DNA of 7,448 bases. Source: Gammaproteobacteria bacterium (GTDB lineage Bacteria > Pseudomonadota > Gammaproteobacteria > Steroidobacterales > Steroidobacteraceae). Positions within the stretch are counted from its first letter, which is position 1. Every line of letters starts with the position of its first letter. The DNA is taken from the NCBI GenBank assembly GCA_009923475.1, contig RFTM01000075.1, forward strand, positions 1-7,448, given 5' to 3'. Of this stretch, positions 1 through 6,557 are shown one piece after another. The notes below the pieces were generated by a model. The model had not been told where the DNA came from. It did no database searches and saw only the letters and a program-made list of their open reading frames with translations. A program made the position numbers and the translations under genes.

Positions 1-1169
<1,169 letters not shown>

Positions 1170-1176
1170 GGTGGGG

Positions 1177-1181
1177 TCCTC
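1177..1181 (-). promoter_or_regulatory. Ribosome binding site of pccB overlapping the meaB stop codon
   Basis: GAGGA on the minus strand lies 7 bases before the pccB ATG, and its first two bases are the last two of the meaB TGA. This supports the ATG at 1169 as the real start. It implies that ribosomes ending on meaB free or directly load this site (translational coupling, inferred). Confidence 0.65.
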
Positions 1182-2238
1182 AGGTCTTCTGCGCAGGTCG
1201 TTCGAAGAGGTCGAGCAGGCGCCGCGCGCCCGATGAGGGCGCGAGCCGCGAGGCGGCGACCTCGGCCAAGGTCGCGGGCAGCGCCTCGCGCACCTCGGGG
1301 TGCGCCCGGAAATCGGCGACGAGGCGCGCATGCACCTCGTCCCACAGCCAGGCGAGCGACTGGCGTCGCCGGCGCTCGGCGAACTCGCCCGAGGCCTCGC
1401 GCAGGCGGCGGAACTCGCCCACGGTCGTCCAGAACGCGTCGATGCCCTCGCCGGTCGCCGCGCTCGTGCGCAGCACGCGCACCTGCCAGCGCGCGGCGTC
1501 GCCATGCTCCGGCGGGCCGCCCGCGCGCAGGACGCGCAGCGCGCCCGCCACCTGCGCCTCGGCGCGCAGCGCGGCATCGGCGTCGAGGTCGGCCTTGTTG
1601 ATGACCACGAGGTCGGCGAGCTCCATGATGCCTTTCTTCATGGCCTGCAGGTCGTCGCCGGCGTTCGGCAGCTGCAGCAGCACGAACATGTCGGTCATGC
1701 CGGCGACCGCGGTCTCGGACTGGCCGACGCCCACCGTCTCGACGACCACGACATCGTGGCCCGCGGCTTCGCAGACCAGCATCGCCTCGCGCGTGCGCTC
1801 GGCGACGCCGCCCAGCGCGCCCGAGGACGGGCTCGGCCGGATGTAGGCGCGCTCGGTCGCCGACAGCCGCTCCATGCGCGTCTTGTCGCCGAGGATGGAG
1901 CCGCCCGAGACGCCGGACGACGGATCGACCGCGAGCACCGCTACGCGATGGCCGCGCTCGACGAGGTACATGCCCAGCGTCTCGATGAACGTGGACTTGC
2001 CGACGCCCGGCACGCCCGAGATGCCGATGCGCAGCGCGCGGCCGGTGGCGGGCAGCAGGGAATCGAGCAGCGCGTCGGCGCGGCGCCGGTGGTCGGCGCG
2101 CGTCGACTCGAGCAGGGTGATCGCCTTGGCGATGGCGCGGCGGTCGCCCTCGCGCACGCGCGCCGCCAGCGCGGCATCCGCGACGGCATCCGCGTCAGCC
2201 CTCGCGGCGGCGTCCGCGGCGGCGACCTCAGGGGGCAC
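1180..2238 (-). CDS. meaB: Methylmalonyl-CoA mutase-associated GTPase MeaB
   Basis: A G3E-family P-loop GTPase of 352 residues, a normal length for MeaB/ArgK/MMAA proteins. It uses GTP binding and hydrolysis to gate adenosylcobalamin transfer into methylmalonyl-CoA mutase and to protect the enzyme from inactivation. Motifs in order: Walker A GVPGVGKS (75-82), [19 protein letters not shown] (104-122, typical of the family), the acidic ETVGVGQSE stretch (167-175, switch II region), [11 protein letters not shown] (193-203, matching the switch III loop described for MeaB), and the guanine-specificity motif NKAD (214-217). The first 26 or so residues are Ala/Asp-rich and partly repetitive; the C-terminal helical part from about 285 is the dimerisation arm. 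The start is GTG at 2238, inside the mutase gene (11-base overlap), with AAGG 6 bases upstream. Its place directly after the mutase and before pccB fits its chaperone role. The old name 'arginine/ornithine transport ATPase ArgK' is obsolete for this family. Confidence 0.95.
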   Translation of the reverse strand: MPPEVAAADAAARADADAVADAALAARVREGDRRAIAKAITLLESTRADHRRRADALLDSLLPATGRALRIGISGVPGVGKSTFIETLGMYLVERGHRVAVLAVDPSSGVSGGSILGDKTRMERLSATERAYIRPSPSSGALGGVAERTREAMLVCEAAGHDVVVVETVGVGQSETAVAGMTDMFVLLQLPNAGDDLQAMKKGIMELADLVVINKADLDADAALRAEAQVAGALRVLRAGGPPEHGDAARWQVRVLRTSAATGEGIDAFWTTVGEFRRLREASGEFAERRRRQSLAWLWDEVHARLVADFRAHPEVREALPATLAEVAASRLAPSSGARRLLDLFERPAQKT

Positions 2239-4384
2239 GGGCCGCCTTGATCTGGTCCAGCACGTCGCGCGCGCTGTCGGGGATGGGCGTTCCAGGGCCG
2301 TAGATGCCCTTCACGCCGGCGGCGCGCAGGAAGTCGTAGTCCTGCTGCGGCACGACGCCGCCCACGAACACCACGATGTCGCCCGCGCCCTGCGCGCGCA
2401 GCGCCTGGATGATCGCGGGCACCAGCGTCTTGTGGCCGGCGGCGAGCGTGCTCACGCCCACCGCGTGCACGTCGTTCTCGATGGCCTGGCGTGCGCACTC
2501 CTCGGGCGTCTGGAACAGCGGCCCGACGTCGACGTCGTAGCCCAGGTCGGCGAAGGCGCTCGCGACCACCTTGGCGCCGCGGTCGTGGCCGTCCTGGCCG
2601 AGCTTCGCGATCATCACGCGCGGCCGGCGGCCCTGCTCCTCGCCGAAGGCCGCGATATCGGCCTTGAGCCGCTCCCACTCGCCCGCATCGCCGTAAGCCC
2701 CTGCATACACGCCGCTCACCTCCTGCGACCGGGCGCGGTGGCGCCCCCAGACCTTCTCGAGCGCATCGCTCACCTCGCCGACCGTTGCGCGCGCACGCAT
2801 CGCGTCGATGGAGAGCGCGAGCAGGTTGCCGCTGCCCGACTGCGCGGCGGCCGTCAGCGCGTCGAGGCAGGCCTGCACCTTGCCGGCGTCGCGCGCCGCG
2901 CGGATCGCCTTGAGCCGCGCGACCTGGTTCTCGCGCACCGCCATGTTGTCGATGTCGCGGAACTCGACCGGGTCCTCTTTCTCGAGCCGGAACTTGTTGA
3001 CGCCCACGATGACGTCGCGGCCCGAGTCGATGCGCGCCTGCTTCTCGGCGGCGCTCGCCTCGATGCGCAGCTTGGCCCAACCGCTCTCGACGGCGCGCGT
3101 CATGCCGCCCATGCCGTCGACCTCCTCGATGATCTTCCAGGCGGCGTCGGCCATGTCCTGGGTGAGCTTCTCCATCATGTAGCTGCCGGCCCAGGGGTCG
3201 ACGACGCTCGTGATGTGGGTCTCTTCCTGCAGGATGAGCTGCGTGTTGCGCGCGATGCGCGCGCTGAACTCGGTGGGCAGCGCGATGGCCTCGTCGAAGG
3301 AGTTGGTGTGCAGGCTCTGCGTGCCGCCGAACACCGCGGCCATCGCCTCGACGGTGGTGCGCACGATGTTGTTGTAGGGGTCCTGCTCGGTGAGGCTCCA
3401 GCCCGAGGTCTGGCAGTGCGTGCGCAGCATCAGGCTCTTCGGGTTCTTGGCGCCGAAGCCGGACATGATCCGCCACCACAGCAGCCGCGCGGCGCGCATC
3501 TTGGCGATCTCGAGGTAGAAGTTCATGCCGATCGCCCAGAAGAAGCTGAGGCGGCCGGCGAACTCGTCGACGTCGAGGCCCTTGGCGAGCGCGGTCTTCA
3601 CGTACTCCTTGCCGTCGGCGAGCGTGAACGCGAGCTCGAGCGCCTGATTGGCGCCCGCCTCCTGCATGTGGTAGCCGGAGATCGAGATCGAGTTGAACTT
3701 CGGCATCCTGCGCGCCGTGTGCTCGATGATGTCGCCGACGATGCGCATCGACGGCTCCGGCGGGTAGATGTAGGTGTTGCGCACCATGAATTCTTTGAGG
3801 ATGTCGTTCTGGATGGTGCCCGAGAGCCGCTCCTGCGGCACCCCCTGCTCCTCGCCCGCGACCACGAAGGCCGCGAGCACCGGCAGCACCGCGCCGTTCA
3901 TGGTCATCGACACCGAGACCTCGCCGAGCGGGATGCCGTCGAACAGGATCTTCATGTCCTCGACGGAGTCGATGGCGACGCCCGCCTTGCCGACATCGCC
4001 CATGACCCGCGGGTGGTCGCTGTCGTAGCCGCGGTGCGTCGCGAGGTCGAAGGCGACCGACACGCCCTGCCCGCCGGCGGCGAGCGACTGGCGGTAGAAC
4101 GCGTTCGAGGCCTCGGCGGTCGAGAACCCGGCGTACTGGCGGATCGTCCAGGGACGCACCGCGTACATGGTCGCCTGCGGGCCGCGGATGAAGGGCGCGA
4201 AGCCGGGCAGCGTGTCGGTGTGGCGCAGGCCCGCGAGGTCCGCGGCCGTATAGAGCGGCTTGACCGTGAGCCCCTCGGGCGTGGTCCAGGCCAGGCGGCC
4301 CGGGTCGCCCCCGGGGGCGGATCTCGCAGCGGCCTTTTCCCAGGCTCCGAGCTGCGCGGAAGTCAGGTTGTCGTCGCGGTCCAT
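2228..4384 (-). CDS. scpA: Methylmalonyl-CoA mutase, full-length single-chain, adenosylcobalamin-dependent
   Basis: Converts (R)-methylmalonyl-CoA to succinyl-CoA by a B12-radical rearrangement (also named mutB, mcmA or bhbA). The 718-residue protein has both parts of the catalytic subunit. The substrate-binding TIM barrel (about 30-560) includes [13 protein letters not shown] (77-89), whose Y84 corresponds to the radical-gating Tyr, [14 protein letters not shown] (202-215), whose R202 matches the CoA-carboxylate-binding Arg, and GYHMQEAGA (237-245), with H239 the active-site His. The C-terminal B12-binding domain (about 585-718) carries DGHDRG (598-603), with H600 the lower cobalt ligand, then STLAAGH and VGGVVP. 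Arg at 202 and Tyr at 84 argue for methylmalonyl-CoA rather than isobutyryl-CoA mutase. I chose the ATG at 4384 (AAGGA 4 bases upstream; proteobacterial homologues begin near here). An in-frame TTG at 4399 would add five residues. It is first in the operon, and the TGA lies within the start of meaB. No small mutA-type partner is seen, consistent with a homodimer. Confidence 0.96.
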   Translation of the reverse strand: MDRDDNLTSAQLGAWEKAAARSAPGGDPGRLAWTTPEGLTVKPLYTAADLAGLRHTDTLPGFAPFIRGPQATMYAVRPWTIRQYAGFSTAEASNAFYRQSLAAGGQGVSVAFDLATHRGYDSDHPRVMGDVGKAGVAIDSVEDMKILFDGIPLGEVSVSMTMNGAVLPVLAAFVVAGEEQGVPQERLSGTIQNDILKEFMVRNTYIYPPEPSMRIVGDIIEHTARRMPKFNSISISGYHMQEAGANQALELAFTLADGKEYVKTALAKGLDVDEFAGRLSFFWAIGMNFYLEIAKMRAARLLWWRIMSGFGAKNPKSLMLRTHCQTSGWSLTEQDPYNNIVRTTVEAMAAVFGGTQSLHTNSFDEAIALPTEFSARIARNTQLILQEETHITSVVDPWAGSYMMEKLTQDMADAAWKIIEEVDGMGGMTRAVESGWAKLRIEASAAEKQARIDSGRDVIVGVNKFRLEKEDPVEFRDIDNMAVRENQVARLKAIRAARDAGKVQACLDALTAAAQSGSGNLLALSIDAMRARATVGEVSDALEKVWGRHRARSQEVSGVYAGAYGDAGEWERLKADIAAFGEEQGRRPRVMIAKLGQDGHDRGAKVVASAFADLGYDVDVGPLFQTPEECARQAIENDVHAVGVSTLAAGHKTLVPAIIQALRAQGAGDIVVFVGGVVPQQDYDFLRAAGVKGIYGPGTPIPDSARDVLDQIKAARAP

Positions 4385-4446
4385 GGCGTCCTTGTCCAAG
4401 TCCGTCCCGGCCCCCCTCCCTCAGGCGGGCCCTGGACAACCTCGGG

Positions 4447-4452
4447 ACTATA
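4447..4452 (-). promoter_or_regulatory. Possible -10 box of the mutase-meaB-pccB operon
   Basis: On the minus strand TATAGT matches the sigma-70 -10 consensus at five of six bases and is a conspicuous AT island in GC-rich DNA. It would start transcription near 4440, about 55 bases before the mutase ATG. No good -35 hexamer is seen 16-18 bases upstream (the sequence there reads TCGCCG or similar), so either an activator helps or the box is fortuitous. Confidence 0.35.
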
Positions 4453-4454
4453 CC

Positions 4455-4493
4455 CACCCGGCCACCCCCCGGCGAGTCCGGGCAGGCCGGGTG
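4455..4493. repeat. Perfect 9-bp inverted repeat upstream of the mutase -10 box (possible operator)
   Basis: CACCCGGCC at 4455-4463 is exactly mirrored by GGCCGGGTG at 4485-4493, with 21 bases between the arms and arm centres 30 bp apart, close to three helical turns. It begins two bases upstream of the TATAGT box, thus covering the -35 zone of the mutase operon, and lies between the divergent genes. A dimeric regulator could bind both arms on one face of the helix; this is inference. In DNA this rich in C and G, some 9-bp repeats arise by chance. Confidence 0.35.
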
Positions 4494-4500
4494 ACCGACA

Positions 4501-4520
4501 CGGGGACCTCCCGGTCCCCG
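4501..4520. repeat. Perfect 8-bp hairpin between the divergent genes
   Basis: CGGGGACC at 4501-4508 pairs fully with GGTCCCCG at 4513-4520 around a TCCC loop. No T-run follows on either strand, so it does not look like an intrinsic terminator. A competing pairing exists: CACGGGGACC (4499-4508) with GGACCCCGTG (4531-4540), with one mismatch. It lies 51 bases before the hydrolase ATG, where it could be a regulator site or a leader structure, depending on where transcription starts. Confidence 0.4.
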
Positions 4521-4541
4521 GGGCACCGCAGGACCCCGTGC

Positions 4542-4563
4542 TAGCATCATTCGGCAACAGGAG
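4542..4563 (+). promoter_or_regulatory. Ribosome binding site, with weak -10-like box, of the serine hydrolase gene
   Basis: AGGAG at 4559-4563 stands 7 bases before the ATG at 4571, a strong Shine-Dalgarno match at good spacing that fixes the hydrolase start. TAGCAT at 4542-4547 matches the -10 consensus at four of six bases, but no -35 partner is seen and it would leave a leader of only about 15 bases. The ribosome site is well supported; the promoter call is weak. Confidence 0.6.
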
Positions 4564-4570
4564 TCTTTCG

Positions 4571-5779
4571 ATGCCTCGCCGAACGTCGCTGTCCCGCACG
4601 GGACGCCTCGCCCTTGCAGTCCTCGGTCTGCTGCTGCTCGGCGGCGGCGTCTGGTATTCGACCCTCGACAAGGAGACGCGCGGCCTGCTCGCGTCGCTGC
4701 CCACCGGGCGCGACGTGCTCAGCTGGAAGCAGGGCCAGCGCGAAGCGGCGTTCCGCGCGCTCGACCGCCTGCCGCTGCTCGCCAAGGCGTCGACCATCTC
4801 GGCCTCGCCCACGCCGCTTGCGTTGCCGTCGGGCAAGCCGCTCGAGATCCCCGGCATCGATGCGTACATGCGCGGCCAGAACACGGCCGGGCTCGTCATC
4901 CTGCAGGACGGCAAGGTCCGCTTCGAGCGCTACGGGCTCGGCTTCGACGCCGCGGGCCGTTGGACGAGCTTCTCGGTGGCGAAGTCGTTCACCTCGACGC
5001 TGGTCGGCGCCGCGGTCCAGGACGGCTACATCAAGAGCCTGGAGGACAAGGTCAGCCGCTACATCCCGGACCTGCGCGGCTCGGCCTACGACGACGTGAC
5101 CGTGCGCCAATTGTTGACCATGAGCTCGGGCGTGAGGTGGAACGAGGACTACGAAGACCCGAAGGCCGATGTCGCGCGGTTCAACGAGGCGACGCCCGAC
5201 CCCGGCGTGGACGCGACCGTGAGCTACATGCGCAAGCTGCCGCGCGCGCACCCGCCGGGCGAGGTCTGGCACTACAACACCGGCGAGACCAACCTCATCG
5301 GCGTGCTGGTCTCCTCGGCGACGGGCAAGCCCCTCGCCCAGTACCTGCAGGAGAGGATCTGGCATCCGGCGGGCATGGAGGCCGCCGCCACATGGCTGCA
5401 GGGCCGCACCGGCCACGAGATCGCCGGCTGCTGCATCCAGGCCGCGACGCGCGACTACGCGCGCTTCGGCCTGTTCGTGCTGGCGGACGGCGTGGTGGCC
5501 GGCACGCGCATCGTGCCGCCCGACTGGTTCGCGCAGGCGACGCGCAAGCAGAAGGACATCGGCGCCCCGGGCCGCGGCTACGGCTTCCAGTGGTGGACCT
5601 ACGATGACGGCTCGGTCGCCGCGCAGGGCATCTTCGGCCAGGGCATCTACATCGACCCGCAGCGCCGGCTCGTCATCGCCAGCAACTCCAACTGGACGCG
5701 CGCCTCGCTGGGCCCGGAATCGAAGGCGCGCGAAGCGTTCTACGCGCAGGTGCGCGCGCTGATCGACGCGGGCGGCTGA
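4571..5779 (+). CDS. Serine hydrolase of the beta-lactamase/class C family, membrane-anchored or secreted
   Basis: A 402-residue protein of the penicillin-binding-protein-like fold (COG1680: class C beta-lactamases, EstB-type esterases, 6-aminohexanoate-dimer hydrolases). Residues 4-10 are basic, then a hydrophobic segment (about 12-29, ALAVLGLLLLGGGVW) forms an uncleaved anchor or signal peptide. No lipobox Cys or clear AxA site is seen, so the catalytic domain should face the periplasm. SVAK (135-138, within WTSFSVAKSF) is the SxxK nucleophile motif. HYNTGETN (234-241) supplies the catalytic Tyr235 of the second motif. GIFGQGIYIDP (353-363) takes the place of the KTG strand. RDYARFG (294-300) is also typical of the family. 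The missing KTG speaks for an esterase or amidase rather than a true beta-lactamase; the substrate cannot be read from sequence. It is divergent from the mutase operon and convergent with the SDR gene, so probably a single-gene unit. The frame stays open far upstream only because it runs antisense to the mutase gene. Confidence 0.92.
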   Translation: MPRRTSLSRTGRLALAVLGLLLLGGGVWYSTLDKETRGLLASLPTGRDVLSWKQGQREAAFRALDRLPLLAKASTISASPTPLALPSGKPLEIPGIDAYMRGQNTAGLVILQDGKVRFERYGLGFDAAGRWTSFSVAKSFTSTLVGAAVQDGYIKSLEDKVSRYIPDLRGSAYDDVTVRQLLTMSSGVRWNEDYEDPKADVARFNEATPDPGVDATVSYMRKLPRAHPPGEVWHYNTGETNLIGVLVSSATGKPLAQYLQERIWHPAGMEAAATWLQGRTGHEIAGCCIQAATRDYARFGLFVLADGVVAGTRIVPPDWFAQATRKQKDIGAPGRGYGFQWWTYDDGSVAAQGIFGQGIYIDPQRRLVIASNSNWTRASLGPESKAREAFYAQVRALIDAGG

Positions 5780-5800
5780 GGCGGCGGGATCCGCTTCAGC
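5775..5800 (+). terminator. Hairpin at the convergent gene ends, possible terminator of the hydrolase gene
   Basis: Bases 5775-5784 pair with 5791-5800 over 10 bp around the loop CGGGAT. One pair (5780/5795) is G-U in the plus-strand RNA and would be a C-A mismatch in the minus-strand RNA, so the structure favours the hydrolase transcript. It overlaps the hydrolase TGA (5777-5779) and sits in the 28-base gap before the SDR stop. No U-tract follows the stem, so it is not a canonical intrinsic terminator. Confidence 0.4.
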
Positions 5801-5807
5801 AGGCCAC

Positions 5808-6557
5808 TCAAAGAAAAACGTCGCCGCCGTTGGGGCTCAGGCACTGGCCCTGGTAATGCCGCGCGCCGTCGCTGGCGAGGAACACGTAGGACGGCGCGAT
5901 GTCGGCCACCTCGGCGATCCGGCCGAGCGGGATCGACCGGCGGATCTCCTCGAGCAGCGCAGGCGGCACGTCGTCCAGGATCGGCGTGCGGGTGGCGCCC
6001 GGCGCCACGCAGTTGATGGTGATGTCGCGGGCGCCGATCTCGAGCGCCACCGAACGGGTGAACGAGAGGATGCCGCCCTTCGCGGCCGTGTAGGCGGCGA
6101 ACCCCGGCGCGCCCTTGTAGGCGAGCTGCGAGGCCGTGTTGATGATGCGCCCGCGGCCGCGCGCGTACATGTGCGGCAGCACCGCCCGCGTGACGAGGAA
6201 GGTGCCGCGCAGGTGCACCGCGATGACGCGGTCCCAAAGATCGACCGGCATCTCGTGCGCGGCGCCCGCGATGGCGATGCCGGCGTTGTTGACGAGGATG
6301 TCGATGCGCCCGAAGGCGTCCAGCGCGGCGGCGACCATGCGGTCGACCTCGCCCGCGTCGCTGACGTCGGCCTGGGCCACGAGCGCGCGCCGACCCATCG
6401 CGCGGACCTCCTCGGCGACGCCTCCGGCGGCCGCGGACTCGGCCGCAGTGGGATGGTCGATGACGACATCGGCGCCGGCCGCGGCCAGCGCCAAGGCGAC
6501 ACCGCGCCCGATGCCGGAGGACGCACCGGTGACGAGCGCGACGCGGTCCGCGAGCAT
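5808..6557 (-). CDS. Classical short-chain dehydrogenase/reductase (SDR family oxidoreductase)
   Basis: A 249-residue NAD(P)-dependent oxidoreductase with a Rossmann fold, full length for a classical SDR. TGASSGIG (10-17) is the dinucleotide-binding loop, NNAG (90-93) stabilises the core, and the catalytic residues are Ser143 (in NTASQ) with Tyr156 and Lys160 (YTAAK). PNGGDVFL closes the protein. The tetrad Asn usual in the V-N-L segment after NNAG is His115 (VIAVHLRGTF), as in some hydroxyacyl-CoA dehydrogenases such as the peroxisomal multifunctional type. Asp34 at the end of the second strand (VVIDHP) may bear on cofactor choice, but this is unsure. The substrate is unknown; glucose-dehydrogenase-like and 3-oxoacyl-reductase-like enzymes share this pattern. 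The ATG at 6557 shares its A with the TGA of the upstream gene. A GTG directly before it (6560, giving a GTGA overlap and AAGG 7 bases upstream) is an alternative start. Translation is probably coupled to the lipocalin-rhodanese gene. Confidence 0.93.
   Translation of the reverse strand: MLADRVALVTGASSGIGRGVALALAAAGADVVIDHPTAAESAAAGGVAEEVRAMGRRALVAQADVSDAGEVDRMVAAALDAFGRIDILVNNAGIAIAGAAHEMPVDLWDRVIAVHLRGTFLVTRAVLPHMYARGRGRIINTASQLAYKGAPGFAAYTAAKGGILSFTRSVALEIGARDITINCVAPGATRTPILDDVPPALLEEIRRSIPLGRIAEVADIAPSYVFLASDGARHYQGQCLSPNGGDVFL

Noticed and set aside
1941..4550. An 869-residue minus-strand frame overlapping the mutase
   Set aside because: Out-of-frame shadow, Arg/Gly/His-rich with no motif; the in-frame mutase has all catalytic residues.
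1874..4570. A very long plus-strand open frame running into the hydrolase gene, suggesting a protein of about 1300 residues
   Set aside because: It lies exactly antisense to the mutase and part of meaB, has Arg/His/Ala/Val-rich low-grade translation with no motif, and stays open because GC-rich third positions remove stops. The hydrolase has its own ATG, ribosome site and signal segment at 4571.
4400..4570. A cobalamin riboswitch before the B12-dependent mutase
   Set aside because: The mutase leader is only about 55 bases by the predicted promoter and shows no B12-box-like sequence or large fold; cobalamin riboswitches are much longer.
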